From positions 46,597 through 110,596 of the forward strand of contig NZ_JAFAGT010000096.1 in the NCBI RefSeq assembly GCF_019237615.1: 64,000 nt of DNA. The letters are read 5' to 3'. The translations under genes and the position numbers were made by a program. This document shows, in pieces, positions 7,708 through 16,786 of this stretch; position 1 is the first letter of the stretch; each line of letters opens with the position of its first letter. The stretch is from Roseateles sp. Lineage in GTDB: Bacteria > Pseudomonadota > Gammaproteobacteria > Burkholderiales > Burkholderiaceae_C. The notes beneath the pieces were generated by a model that searched no databases, had not been told where the DNA came from, and saw only the letters and a program-made list of their open reading frames with translations.

Positions 7708-8098
7708 CCTATCGCCAGTGGAAGTTGCTACCGCCAGCAAACCGATGCGCCACTGATTGGGACGACCTGGCAATCCACCAGGCATCTGGGATGGATCGGG
7801 ACGGCAACGCGGTCGTGGGCTCGCTCTTTCTCACGCGCATGGGGCGCGCAGTATTGCGTACATGCGCGGAAGGCACTTCCCACCGTCCGGAGACCAGCTG
7901 GATCCGCTGGTCTTGCGACTGTGCACCCGTGCCTGGAGGCGCTGTCTCGAATCCCGGAAGGTTACGCTCAACCCTGAGCGTGATGTGGTCGCCGAGGCCG
8001 CGCTGCGGTGCAAAGATACTCAGCCACAGGTTGCATGACCGAGGCGACAACTACCTTGAGGGGCGCACCGGTGGCGCAGCGGCTGGTGCCCGCGTTCC
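7708..8098. other. 391-bp stretch without a recognisable gene, where a TonB receptor gene would be expected
   Basis: Between the FecR stop and the end of the convergent GMC oxidoreductase. Open frames of about 90-115 codons exist on both strands, but they lack ribosome-binding sites and family motifs. I looked for TonB-box, plug or STN-like text and found none. It may be the scar of a lost receptor gene or the right border of the accessory patch. Confidence 0.5.
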
Positions 8099-9760
8099 TC
8101 AGCCGCCCAGCCACCCCGCCAACTTCTCCGCAATCATCAAGGTCGGCGAATTCGTGTTCCCGCTCGTGATCGTCGGCATCACGCTGGCGTCCGCCACGCG
8201 CAGCCCCGTCACGCCGCGCACGCGCAGTCGCGAGTCGACGACGGCGTCCGCGTCGTCCGCGCGGCCCATCTTGCAGGTGCCCACCGGGTGGAAGATCGTC
8301 GTCGCGATATCGCCAGCCAGGCGGGCCAGCTCCTCGTCGGTCTGGAACTGCGGCCCCGGCCTGTATTCCTCGGGCTTGAAAGCGGCCAGCGCCGGCTGGG
8401 CCACGATGTTGCGGGTGATGCGCAGGCTTTGCGCAGCGACCCGGCGGTCCTCGTCGGTGGAGAGGTAGTTGGGCCGGATGGCCGGCGCCACGGTGGCGTC
8501 CGGCGAGGTGGCATGCACCGTGCCGCGGCTGCTCGGATTCAGGTTGCACACGCTCGCCGTGAAGGCGTTGAAGCCATGCAGCGGCTCGCCGAAGGCGTCC
8601 AGCGACAGCGGCTGGACGTGGTACTCCAGGTCCGGCCAGGCCTTGTCCGGGCTGCTGCGCGTGAAGGCGCCCAGCTGCGACGGCGCCATGCTCATCGGGC
8701 CGCTGCGGCGCAGCGCGTACTCCAGGCCGATCATGGCCTTGCCCAGCAGTGAGGCCGAGCGCGTGTTCAGCGTCTGGGCGCCCTGCACCTTGTAGACGGC
8801 GCGGATCTGCAGATGGTCCTGCAGGTTCATGCCGACACCCCGCAGCTCCTGCTCGACGGTGATCCCCAGGCCCTGCAGCAGCGCGCCCGGGCCCAGACCC
8901 GAGAGCTGCAGGATCTGCGGCGATCCGATGGCGCCGGCCGCGAGGATGACCTCGCCGCCGACGTTGAGCCAGGGCTGCTCGACGCCATGTGGCGTCAACA
9001 CCTCGACGCCGCCGCAGCGCAGGCCCGTGTCGTCGCGCAGCAGGCGCAGCCTGCGCACCTGCGCGCCGGTCCACAGCTCGAAGTTGGGCCGGCCCAGCGC
9101 GGTCGGACGCAGGAAGGCCTTGGCCGCGTTCCAGCGCAGGCCTTTCTTCTGGTTGACCTCGAAGTAGCCGACGCCCTCGTTGTTGCCGGCGTTGAAGTCG
9201 CTCGTGGCCGGGATGCCGGCCTGCTCGGCGGCCGCCGCGAAGGCGTCGAGGATGGGCCAGCGCAGCCGCTGCTGCTCCACGCGCCACTCGCCGGTCTTGC
9301 CGGGCATGGGGCCGTGCAGGGCGGCGAAGCCGTCGGGCGCGGTCTTGGGATTGTCGAGACGCCAGTGGTTCTCGTGGCGGCGGAAGGCGCGCAGCACGCG
9401 CTCCCAGCGCCAGGTGTCGTCGCCGGTGAGGTCGGCCCAGTGCTCGTAGTCGCGGCTCTGGCCGCGCATGTAGATCATGCCGTTGATGCTGGAGCTGCCG
9501 CCCAGCACCTTGCCGCGCGGGTAGCGCAGGCTGCGGCCGTTCAGCCCCGGTTCGGCCTCGGTGCTGAAGCACCAGTCGGTGCGCGGGTTGCCGATGCAGT
9601 AGAGGTAGCCGACGGGGATGTGGATCCAGTGGTAGTCGTCCTTGCCACCGGCCTCGATGAGCAGCACGCGCTTGCCGCGCAGCGCACTGAGGCGGTTCGC
9701 CAGCAGGCAGCCGGCGGTGCCGGCGCCCACGATGATGTAGTCGAAGCCTTGTTGGGACAT
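8099..9760 (-). CDS. GMC-family FAD oxidoreductase (choline/alcohol dehydrogenase-like)
   Basis: 553 residues, normal length for the family. The N-terminal FAD-binding fold reads YIIVGAGTAGCLLANRL, then VLLIEAGG at residues about 6-38; the GMC signature GKVLGGSSSINGMIYMRG is at about 80-100. The C-terminal end has the catalytic His in FHPVGTCKMG and the closing SPTLMIAEKLAGW helix. The enzyme oxidises a primary alcohol group using FAD and an unknown acceptor; the closest well-known types are BetA and AlkJ. There is no betaine aldehyde dehydrogenase or alk gene nearby to fix the substrate. It has no signal peptide. It stands alone, 48 bp from creD on the same strand. Confidence 0.92.
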   Translation of the reverse strand: MSQQGFDYIIVGAGTAGCLLANRLSALRGKRVLLIEAGGKDDYHWIHIPVGYLYCIGNPRTDWCFSTEAEPGLNGRSLRYPRGKVLGGSSSINGMIYMRGQSRDYEHWADLTGDDTWRWERVLRAFRRHENHWRLDNPKTAPDGFAALHGPMPGKTGEWRVEQQRLRWPILDAFAAAAEQAGIPATSDFNAGNNEGVGYFEVNQKKGLRWNAAKAFLRPTALGRPNFELWTGAQVRRLRLLRDDTGLRCGGVEVLTPHGVEQPWLNVGGEVILAAGAIGSPQILQLSGLGPGALLQGLGITVEQELRGVGMNLQDHLQIRAVYKVQGAQTLNTRSASLLGKAMIGLEYALRRSGPMSMAPSQLGAFTRSSPDKAWPDLEYHVQPLSLDAFGEPLHGFNAFTASVCNLNPSSRGTVHATSPDATVAPAIRPNYLSTDEDRRVAAQSLRITRNIVAQPALAAFKPEEYRPGPQFQTDEELARLAGDIATTIFHPVGTCKMGRADDADAVVDSRLRVRGVTGLRVADASVMPTITSGNTNSPTLMIAEKLAGWLGG

Positions 9761-9808
9761 GTGGAGCGCTAACGGGGCATGCCAGGGGGATTCAGCCCCT
9801 AGCGTAAT

Positions 9809-11191
9809 TCACGCCTCGCCCGGCGTGCCGCCCAGGCGGTACCAGTCCAGCTTGCGCGTGAGCGTCATCACGGCCGCCAGCACGGCGAATAGCAGCACGG
9901 CGCCGATGACCAGGGCCGTCTGCTCGCGGCTCAGCAGCACGTAGAGGGCGCCGTAGAGCAGCGCAATGCCGCCGCCGAAGGCCGCGCCGCGCAGCCAGCC
10001 ACCCAGCATGGCCGCGGCGTACTGCGTCAGCACCAGGGCCGCCGCGCCGGCCGCGATCAGATACGCCTTCACAAAGGACAGATGCTCCGACAGGCTGAGC
10101 AGGAGCAGGAAGAAGAGGCTGAGTGCCATGCCGACGAGCAGGTACTGCACCGGGTGCACGCGTCGGCCGGTCAGCAGCTCGGTCAGGCCGACGGTGACGA
10201 AGGTCAGCGCGATGAACATCAGGCCGTACTTGATGGCACGGTCGCTCATGACATAGGGGTTCACGGGGTCGATCAGCTCGACGGCCAAGATGTCGAGCCC
10301 GCCACCTTTGGCCGCCTTGCCGGCCTCGGGATAGGGTGGCGCCACGGCGCCGTCATCCGACAGATCCGGCAAGGGGCGGCCGGCCTGCACATCGGCGACG
10401 GCGGTGCTGGCCAGCGACGAGACCTGCCAGCGCGCCGTGAAGCCGCTGACGCCGATCTGGTGTTCGATGGGCAGGAACTGGCCCGTGAAGCTCGGATGCG
10501 GCCAGCTCGACTGCAGCACCACCTGGGTGTCGCTCGCGGCCGGCACGATGCCCAGCCGCTGGCTGCCGACGAGGCTGAGCTTGAGCGACACCAGAAGCGG
10601 CTCCTCCGCGCGCAGTTCGGGCAGCACCGCGTGCATGCCACCGCGGAAGGCCGGGATGGTGGTGCCTGGCCGCAGGGCCAGTTCACGGCCATCGCGTCGC
10701 AGCTCGGCGGTGCGGATGCCGCGCGTGTCGCTCAACGCGACGATGATCGTCGGGTCGCCGCAGGCCAGCCTGCCGTTCGCGTGCTCCGCCTTGGGCTGCA
10801 GCGCCGTCAGCGTGTCCCAGCGGGCCTCGACATCGAGCTGGCTGGCGTAGGTGTTGACCTTGAACAGGCCGCGCTTCCTGACCTCCGGACTGATGCCACC
10901 GCTGACGTGCAGCTTGGTGGGGGCGGCCGCCAACCAGAAGTCGCGCGACTCGACGGCCTCATTCTTGCCATCGGTGATCGGCACCACCCAGCTCTCCTTG
11001 CAGGACCGGACCAGCAACGGCCCGGCCAGCGCCTGGGCGCCCGCCAGCGACTGCTCGACGCTCTGTGCAGCCTCGCGTTGTCGGATCTGCCGTTCACGCG
11101 TGAGTCCGCCGATCTGGGCGAGCACGATGCACAGCAGCAGGGTGACGAAGGCCAGGATGGCCAGCTTGGCGAAAGCGGGATTGGGCTTCAT
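9809..11191 (-). CDS. creD: inner membrane protein CreD
   Basis: 460 residues from the ATG at 11191. One N-terminal membrane helix (LAILAFVTLLLCIVLAQIGGL) with the family's GLTRERQxRQ sequence after it, a long periplasmic domain (about 35-330) and a C-terminal bundle of about five helices from MSDRAIKYGLMFIALTFVTVGL onward. CreD is the main target of the CreBC two-component system in Enterobacteriaceae and is tied to colicin and beta-lactam tolerance and envelope integrity. A perfect cre-tag (TTCAC-N6-TTCAC on the minus strand, 11234-11249) lies 43 bp upstream, so CreB control can be inferred directly from the sequence. Confidence 0.93.
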   Translation of the reverse strand: MKPNPAFAKLAILAFVTLLLCIVLAQIGGLTRERQIRQREAAQSVEQSLAGAQALAGPLLVRSCKESWVVPITDGKNEAVESRDFWLAAAPTKLHVSGGISPEVRKRGLFKVNTYASQLDVEARWDTLTALQPKAEHANGRLACGDPTIIVALSDTRGIRTAELRRDGRELALRPGTTIPAFRGGMHAVLPELRAEEPLLVSLKLSLVGSQRLGIVPAASDTQVVLQSSWPHPSFTGQFLPIEHQIGVSGFTARWQVSSLASTAVADVQAGRPLPDLSDDGAVAPPYPEAGKAAKGGGLDILAVELIDPVNPYVMSDRAIKYGLMFIALTFVTVGLTELLTGRRVHPVQYLLVGMALSLFFLLLLSLSEHLSFVKAYLIAAGAAALVLTQYAAAMLGGWLRGAAFGGGIALLYGALYVLLSREQTALVIGAVLLFAVLAAVMTLTRKLDWYRLGGTPGEA

Positions 11192-11233
11192 GCCGCCAGC
11201 ATCGCCAGCGGTCGTGAGGCGACGACGAAGTGC

Positions 11234-11249
11234 GTGAAGCGACGGTGAA
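11234..11249 (-). promoter_or_regulatory. cre-tag, CreB binding site upstream of creD
   Basis: On the minus strand the sequence reads TTCAC CGTCGC TTCAC, an exact match to the published CreB site TTCAC-N6-TTCAC. It sits in the 59-bp gap between creC (stop at 11251) and creD (start at 11191), i.e. in the right place for a CreB-activated creD promoter internal to the operon. Confidence 0.85.
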
Positions 11250-11250
11250 G

Positions 11251-12675
11251 TCAGCGCGGCAGGATCAGCGTCACCCTCAGCCCCGGCCGCGCGGCCTCGA
11301 AGGCCAGCCGCCCGCCGTGCAGCTCGGCGATGCGGCGCGCGATGGCCAGGCCCAGGCCGGAGCCCTTGACGAGGCTGCCCGGCCGCGCCGTCGAGAAGAA
11401 GCGCTTGCCCAGCTGCGCGAAGGCAGCCGGCGGCACGCCGGGGCCGTGGTCGCGCAGGGCCAGGCCCACGCCCGTGGGCGTCGCGCCGATGGCGAGTTCC
11501 AGCGTCGATCCGGCGGGCGCGAAGTCGATGGCGTTGACGAGCAGGTTGCCGAAGGCCAGCTCCAGCAGCACCGTGTCGGCGTCCACGACCACGTTCTCGC
11601 GGGCCGTCCACACGACGTTCAGGCGCTTCTGTGCCAGCCGCGGCGCCTGACGCTCCAGCTGGCCCCCGACCCAGTCGGTCAGCGCCACGCGCTGGCGCTC
11701 CCCCAGCCCGACCTGTGCTTCCAGTTGCGACAGCGCCAGTACCCGCTCCACCAACGTCTGCAGCCGCGCAGTCTGGTCCAGCACCTGGGCGGCGAAGCGC
11801 TGGCGGTCGGCGGCGGGCAGATCGTCCTGCAGCAGTTCACCACTGGCGCGCAGCGCGGCCAGTGGACTCTTGAGCTCGTGTGTAAGCGCGCGCACGTCGT
11901 GCTCCAGTTGCTCGCGGCCTTCGAGCCGGCGGCGCATGTCGTCCATCGCGTGTGCCAGGTCGCCCAGTTCGCCGGGCATGACGGGCGGCGCGATGGCCTG
12001 GCCGGCCTGGGCCTGCTGGGCGTAGCGACGCAGCCGCCGCACCGAGGCCACCAGCCACAGCGTCACCGCGACGCCGATGACCAGGCTGGCCGCCAGCAGC
12101 GCGGCGCCGGCCCAGAACACGCGCCTCTCGGCGCGGTCGATGAAGCGCTGCACGCTGGCCACCGGCTTGGCGACGCTGACGACGCCCAGCGTGCGGCCGT
12201 CCTTCAGCACCGGCGCGGCGACGACGAGCACGGTGCTGCGGTCGTCGGCCCGGTAGCTGCGCGAGGAGCGTGCGCCATAGTCGCCGCGCAGCGTCAGTGC
12301 CACGTCGCGCCATTGCGAGTAGTCCTGCCCGACGGCCGTGGGCTGGCCGGAGTCGAGCACCACGCGGCCGGTCGCGTCCGTCACGTAGATGCGCAGGTCC
12401 AGGCTCTGCTTGCGCAGGCCCCAGATCATCACGTCCACGTCGCGCCTGGCATAGCGCCGCAGCTGGGTGGCCAGCCGCCCGTCGGGCAGGACGCCGCCGG
12501 CGGCCATCTCGTCCGTGGCTGCCTCGGCCAGGAGGTGGGCCGTGTCCACCATCAGGTCTTCCATGACCTCGCGCACGCTGGGCTTGACCTCGGCCAGGAA
12601 GACCTTGAGCAGCAGTACGGCGCTGAGGCCGGCGATGAGGAAGAAGCCGAAGAAGACCCTGAGCCCGAGTCTCAT
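11251..12675 (-). CDS. creC: two-component sensor histidine kinase CreC
   Basis: 474 residues, the same length as the enterobacterial protein, whose N-terminus it follows closely (EVKPSVREVMEDLMVDTAHLLAE). A first membrane helix covers about residues 7-27, then a periplasmic sensor with VGQDYSQWRDVALTLRGDYGARS, a second helix at about 185-205, HAMP, the phospho-acceptor His in ALTHELKSPL, and an ATPase domain with NLLVNA, DHGPGVP and KGSGLGLAI. CreC phosphorylates CreB in response to carbon and fermentation state in E. coli; the signal here is not known. creB lies 3 bp upstream. Confidence 0.95.
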   Translation of the reverse strand: MRLGLRVFFGFFLIAGLSAVLLLKVFLAEVKPSVREVMEDLMVDTAHLLAEAATDEMAAGGVLPDGRLATQLRRYARRDVDVMIWGLRKQSLDLRIYVTDATGRVVLDSGQPTAVGQDYSQWRDVALTLRGDYGARSSRSYRADDRSTVLVVAAPVLKDGRTLGVVSVAKPVASVQRFIDRAERRVFWAGAALLAASLVIGVAVTLWLVASVRRLRRYAQQAQAGQAIAPPVMPGELGDLAHAMDDMRRRLEGREQLEHDVRALTHELKSPLAALRASGELLQDDLPAADRQRFAAQVLDQTARLQTLVERVLALSQLEAQVGLGERQRVALTDWVGGQLERQAPRLAQKRLNVVWTARENVVVDADTVLLELAFGNLLVNAIDFAPAGSTLELAIGATPTGVGLALRDHGPGVPPAAFAQLGKRFFSTARPGSLVKGSGLGLAIARRIAELHGGRLAFEAARPGLRVTLILPR

Positions 12676-12678
12676 CGG

Positions 12679-13338
12679 CTAAGGCTCCAGGGAGTAGCCC
12701 AGGCCGCGGTGCGTCTTGATCGGGTCGCGCGCCGGCGCGGCCTCGCGCAGCTTGGCGCGCAGTGTCTTGATGTGCGTGTCCACGGTGCGGTCCGTGCTCT
12801 CGGCGCTGCTGCCCCAGACGGCGTCCAGCAGCGTGTCGCGGCTGTGGATGCGCTGCGGTGCGCGCAGCAGGTAGGTCAGCAGCCCGAGCTCCAGCTTGGT
12901 GAGGTGCAGCGGCACGCCGTCCAGGCTCACGCGTGTGCCGTCCACCCTGAAGCCTGCCGTCGCTGGCGGTGTCGCCTGGGCGCGGCGCAGCAGCGCGCGC
13001 ACGCGGGCCACCAGCTCGCGCGGGCTGAAGGGCTTGGCGAGGTAGTCGTCGGCGCCCAGTTCCAGGCCGAGCACGCGGTCCATCTCGTCGCTGCGTGCGC
13101 TGAGCACGATGACGGGCAGACGGGAGAGCGGGCCGCTGCGCAGCTCGCGGCACAGGTCCAGGCCATGGCCGTCGGGCAGGCCGATGTCGAGTATGAGCAG
13201 CTCCGGCGGCGGCGCCGTGCGCAGCCGCTCGCGCGCCTCTGCCAGCCAGGCGTGGTGCTCTACCGCGAAGCCCTCCCGTCGCAGCGCGAACACCACCGTG
13301 TCAGCGATGGCGGGATCGTCCTCCAGCAGCAGGATCAA
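12679..13338 (-). CDS. creB: two-component response regulator CreB
   Basis: 219 residues. I place the start at the TTG at 13338-13336, which overlaps the stop codon of the preceding nitronate monooxygenase gene as TTGA; the receiver strand ILLLEDD follows at once, and no other start lies close. Phospho-acceptor Asp51 (LILDIGLPDG), acidic pair Asp7/Asp8, and DDYLAKPF. The winged-helix domain (about 125-217) ends with KTHRGLGYSLEP. Partner of creC. The cre-tag upstream of creD shows that at least one of its targets is in this operon. Confidence 0.93.
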   Translation of the reverse strand: MILLLEDDPAIADTVVFALRREGFAVEHHAWLAEARERLRTAPPPELLILDIGLPDGHGLDLCRELRSGPLSRLPVIVLSARSDEMDRVLGLELGADDYLAKPFSPRELVARVRALLRRAQATPPATAGFRVDGTRVSLDGVPLHLTKLELGLLTYLLRAPQRIHSRDTLLDAVWGSSAESTDRTVDTHIKTLRAKLREAAPARDPIKTHRGLGYSLEP

Positions 13339-14360
13339 GCGCGCCAGCCCTGGGTCAACGCGGCGACCAACTGCGCCGCCGAGCCGGGTGCGCGGTTGAG
13401 CGGCAGGGCCTGGCCGGCCCACAGGCTGATGAAGTCGGCCCGGCCGGCCTTGGCGGCGGCCTGGCGCATGCCCCGGCTGGCGGCATTGGGTTGAGGGAAG
13501 TCGGGCAGGGCCACGCCGTCCAGCTCGCGCGTGACGCGGTTGGCGACGCCGCGCGCGAAGCGGCCGGAGAAGGCGCGCGTCAGCGTCGAGTCGGCGTCCT
13601 GCGCCGCCAGCAGCGCCGCTCGGTAGGCGGGCGACAGCGGGCATTCGTCGACAAGCAGGAAGGCCGTGCCCGCCGTCACCGCACCGGCGCCCAGCGCCTG
13701 GGCCGCCGCGACGCCACGGGCATCGGCGATGCCGCCGGCGGCGATGACGGGGATGTCCAGCGCATCGACGAGCAGGGGCACCAGGGCCATGGTGCCGATC
13801 AGCGCGCCCTCGGGCGTGCCGAGGAAGCCGCCGCGGTGGCCGCCGGCTTCATAGCCCTGGGCGACGACGGCATCGACGCCGCTGGCCTGCAGCAGCCGTC
13901 CCTCGGCCACCTGCGTGGCGGTACCGATCACGGTGAAGCCCTGCGCCTTCAGCGCTGCCACCCGGGTCGCACCCGGGTCGCCCATGACGAAGCTGATGAC
14001 GGCGGGTCGGGCGGCGACGGTGGCCGCCAGCTGGGCCTCGAAGTCCTCCTCGCAGCGCTCGGGCCGGGTCGGCGCGGGCAGGCCCAGCTCGGCATGCCAG
14101 ACGGCCAGGCGGGCGAGGTAGGCGTCCAGCGCCGCGTCGTCGCGTCGCCAGGGCTGGGGGCAGAAGAGGTTGATGCCGAAGGGCCGGTCGGTGCGGGCCC
14201 GGATGTCGGCGGCGATCTCGGCAATGCGGGCCGGCGCGAGGTAGGCCGCGCCCAGCTGGCCGAAGCCGCCGCCCGCACTGACGGCGGCCACAAGTGCGGC
14301 GCTGGAGGCCTCGCCGGCCATGGGCGCCATCCAGATCGGAGGCAGGTTGAAAAGGCTCAT
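13335..14360 (-). CDS. nitronate monooxygenase / 2-nitropropane dioxygenase-like flavoprotein
   Basis: 341 residues with the FMN TIM-barrel layout: WMAPMAGEASSAALVAAVSAGGGFG at the N-terminus, PFGINLFCPQP, the phosphate-binding VVAQGYEAGGHRGGF segment near residue 170 and VIAAGGIADARG near 210. The family oxidises alkyl nitronates (NMO class I) or serves as related FMN reductase/dehydrogenases, so the exact substrate is open. It is in an operon with marC (4 bp upstream) and creB (4-base overlap downstream). Cytoplasmic. Confidence 0.88.
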   Translation of the reverse strand: MSLFNLPPIWMAPMAGEASSAALVAAVSAGGGFGQLGAAYLAPARIAEIAADIRARTDRPFGINLFCPQPWRRDDAALDAYLARLAVWHAELGLPAPTRPERCEEDFEAQLAATVAARPAVISFVMGDPGATRVAALKAQGFTVIGTATQVAEGRLLQASGVDAVVAQGYEAGGHRGGFLGTPEGALIGTMALVPLLVDALDIPVIAAGGIADARGVAAAQALGAGAVTAGTAFLLVDECPLSPAYRAALLAAQDADSTLTRAFSGRFARGVANRVTRELDGVALPDFPQPNAASRGMRQAAAKAGRADFISLWAGQALPLNRAPGSAAQLVAALTQGWRA

Positions 14361-14364
14361 GGCG

Positions 14365-15006
14365 TCAACTCACGGTGCGTGCTGCCAGTATGGGGAAGAG
14401 CTTGATGAGGCCGTCGGACAGCAGCTCCACGGCCAGCGCGGCGAGGATGAGGCCCATCAGCCGCGTCATGATGTTGATGCCGGTCTGGCCCAGCACCTTG
14501 GCGATACGGCTGCTGGCCGAGAAGGTGAGGAAGGTGACCAGCCCGACGACCACGCCGTAGCCGCACAGCACCGCCAGCTCCCACCAGTGCCGGGTCTTGT
14601 CGGCGTAGATCACCATGGTCGAGATGGTGGCAGGGCCGGTCAGCAGCGGAATGGCCAGCGGCACGACGGCGATGCTGGCGCCCGCGTCCGCCTTGCTGGA
14701 GCCCTCGGTGACGTCTTCCTTGCGCGCCTCGGCCGGCTTGGCGTTGAGCATCTGCAGCGAGCTGATCAGCAGCAGGCAGCCGCCGCCGACCTGGAAGCTG
14801 GCCAGCGAAATGTTGAAGAACTCGATGATCTTCAGCCCGAACAGCGCCGAGAGCGCGATGACGATGCCGGCCGTGCAGGCGCTGACCAGGATGGTCCGGC
14901 GCCGCTGCGGGCGCGTGAAGGCGGACGTGAAGTGGATGAAGAAGGGCACCACGCCGACCGGGTTGACGATGGCCAGCAGCGCGACGAGAGGCTTGTAGAT
15001 ATCCAT
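14365..15006 (-). CDS. MarC-family inner membrane protein
   Basis: 213 residues with about six hydrophobic helices. The first carries the family motif LLAIVNPVGVVPFFIHFT, and the C-terminal half has IPLLTGPATISTMVIYAD followed by GINIMTRLMGLILAALAVELL, both typical of MarC/UPF0056 proteins. The molecular role of the family is still unproven; early claims of antibiotic resistance were withdrawn. It is 15 bp downstream of the BtuF-like gene and 4 bp upstream of the nitronate monooxygenase gene, so it is part of the long minus-strand operon. Confidence 0.92.
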   Translation of the reverse strand: MDIYKPLVALLAIVNPVGVVPFFIHFTSAFTRPQRRRTILVSACTAGIVIALSALFGLKIIEFFNISLASFQVGGGCLLLISSLQMLNAKPAEARKEDVTEGSSKADAGASIAVVPLAIPLLTGPATISTMVIYADKTRHWWELAVLCGYGVVVGLVTFLTFSASSRIAKVLGQTGINIMTRLMGLILAALAVELLSDGLIKLFPILAARTVS

Positions 15007-15021
15007 GCCGGCAATTGTGGG

Positions 15022-15792
15022 TCAGGCGTCCTGGCTCAGTGCGCGCAGATAGTCCAGCCCCGCCGCGCCGCGAGCCCCCCACCAGCTCAGCAACTCGCCG
15101 TCGACCAGTTGCACGTGAGCCCGCGGGCACAGCGCCTGCGCCTCGGCCAGGTGCTCTGGGCCGAAGCGATAGGGCTCGGAGCTGAGCAGCACGCGGTCTA
15201 TGTCGCCCAGCCAGGCTTCGTCGCCGCGCAACACGGGGTAGCGGCCGGCACCCTGGGCGCCGCCGAGGGCATCCGGCCAGCTGCGCCAGCCGCCCTCGGC
15301 CAGCAGCGTGGAGATGTAGGTGTCGCGGGCCACCGTCATCCAGGGCTCGCGCCAGATCAGGTAGAGCACGTTCTCACGCGGCCCCGCCACGCCGCGGCAG
15401 CGCCGGAGGGCGGCGCGGAACTCGGCGGACAGCGTCGCGGCCCGCTCGTTCACGCCGGGCTCGCCGGCAAAGGCCGCGCGCAGCTGCTCGAACAGCGCCA
15501 GGTTGTCCTCGGGCCGGCAGGGGTGGGTCACGATGACGTGTGGCACGAAGGCACGCAGCGCCTCGGCCGTCTCGCGCCGGTTCTCGTCGACGTTAAGCAC
15601 AACATGGGTCGGTGCGAGCGCCCGCAGCTTGGCAAGATTCACGTCCTTGGTGCCGCCCACCTTGGGCACGGCCGCGACGGCCTCTGCGGGATGGATGCAG
15701 AAACCGGTGCGCGCGACGAGGCAGGGCCCCAGGCCCAGGGCCACCAGCGTCTCTGTCGCGCTGGGCACCAGGCTGGCGATGCGCGGCCTCAT
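15022..15792 (-). CDS. BtuF-like cobalamin/metal-chelate binding protein, no signal peptide
   Basis: 256 residues with the helical-backbone metal receptor fold: PRIASLVPSATETLVALGLGPCLVARTGFC at the N-terminus, then VPKVGGTKDVNLAKLRALAPTHVVLNVDENR. The N-terminus has no signal peptide or lipobox although the family usually works in the periplasm; many betaproteobacterial homologues are like this, and a cytoplasmic corrinoid-related role has been assumed. Starts at the ATG at 15792, overlapping the stop of the upstream membrane protein gene as ATGA, so translation is probably coupled. No BtuC/D transporter genes are in the window. Confidence 0.85.
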   Translation of the reverse strand: MRPRIASLVPSATETLVALGLGPCLVARTGFCIHPAEAVAAVPKVGGTKDVNLAKLRALAPTHVVLNVDENRRETAEALRAFVPHVIVTHPCRPEDNLALFEQLRAAFAGEPGVNERAATLSAEFRAALRRCRGVAGPRENVLYLIWREPWMTVARDTYISTLLAEGGWRSWPDALGGAQGAGRYPVLRGDEAWLGDIDRVLLSSEPYRFGPEHLAEAQALCPRAHVQLVDGELLSWWGARGAAGLDYLRALSQDA

Positions 15793-16688
15793 CCTTCTTC
15801 CGTCAGCGCCAGGTAGACCGCGCAGCAGCCGCGCAGCCAAACAAGGGTCGGCAGCACCAGTGCGATGGCGAACACGACGCCGCCGCCGATCAGCGCGGCC
15901 AGGCCCAGCGACCCGCCCTGCAGCGGCATGCCGGCGGCGCCGAAGCCGCGCGGGCCCAGGCCCATGACGCCGGCCAGCAACTGGCCGGCCGGCAGCTCGA
16001 CCCCGGCGCCCAGGATGGCCAGGCCCGCCACCAGCCGGCCGCCGCTGACGACGACGAAGCTGACGGCGGCCGTGGCCAGCGCGGTCAGCACGTAGACGGC
16101 GGCCATCAGCAGGGCCGTCTCGGGCAGGCCGTGGCGCAGGCGCCCGCGCAGGAAGGCCAGCACGCCGGCGCTGTGCTGGCCGGCCCAGACCGCTGGTCCG
16201 GCCAGCGGTCCGACGAGGACGGCCAGCGCGAAGGCGATGCCGCCCAGCACCAGCACGCCCAGCGGCAGCACGACGGCCAGCAGCGGCGCGCCCACGACGG
16301 GCCAGCGCGTCGCCCACAGCAGGCCAGCCAGGATGGCGGCGGCCAGCGCCGCCAAGGCCAGGCAGGCCAGCAGGGCCAGCAGCACGCGGTGGGCGCTGCG
16401 CAGCGCGTCCGAGAACGCGTCCTGGGGATCGCGCACCGGCAGGCCGCGGGCCTGGTCCATCAGCATCAGGCCCGTGGCATTGACCCCGAAAAAAGCGACA
16501 GCCAGCGCCAGTCCCATCCACAGCGCGCTCAGCAGGTTCTGTTCGCGCACCAGGGCGGACTGGGCCATGGCCAGCAGCAGGCCGGCGAAGCAGAACCCCG
16601 CCAGCAATGCGTAGAGGGCACGCAGGTTGCGCAGCGCGTCGACGCTGGCGAGCACGCGGGAGAGGGCGGGGAGCAGGCTGGGAGTCAT
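15789..16688 (-). CDS. polytopic membrane protein of unknown function
   Basis: 299 residues from the ATG at 16688, mostly hydrophobic. I count about six helices, starting at residues 23-43 (LYALLAGFCFAGLLLAMAQ) and ending with FAIALVLPTLVWLRGCCAVYLAL. There is a polar loop (DQARGLPVRDPQDAFSDALRSAHR) after the second helix. I do not recognise the family. It is the first gene of the minus-strand operon that continues through the BtuF-like gene, marC, nitronate monooxygenase and creBCD, and overlaps its neighbour by four bases. Confidence 0.75.
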   Translation of the reverse strand: MTPSLLPALSRVLASVDALRNLRALYALLAGFCFAGLLLAMAQSALVREQNLLSALWMGLALAVAFFGVNATGLMLMDQARGLPVRDPQDAFSDALRSAHRVLLALLACLALAALAAAILAGLLWATRWPVVGAPLLAVVLPLGVLVLGGIAFALAVLVGPLAGPAVWAGQHSAGVLAFLRGRLRHGLPETALLMAAVYVLTALATAAVSFVVVSGGRLVAGLAILGAGVELPAGQLLAGVMGLGPRGFGAAGMPLQGGSLGLAALIGGGVVFAIALVLPTLVWLRGCCAVYLALTEEG

Positions 16689-16786
16689 GGATTCGGGGGG
16701 CGGGCGGCGATGGTATCGATGACGGCGCCATGACGCCCGGGAGCCGCCAGGGTTTGTGCTAAATCGTAAAAACAACACTTGTCGGA

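Noticed and set aside
7708..8098. Degenerate TonB-dependent receptor gene after FecR.
   Set aside because: No STN, TonB-box or plug-like text could be found in any frame.
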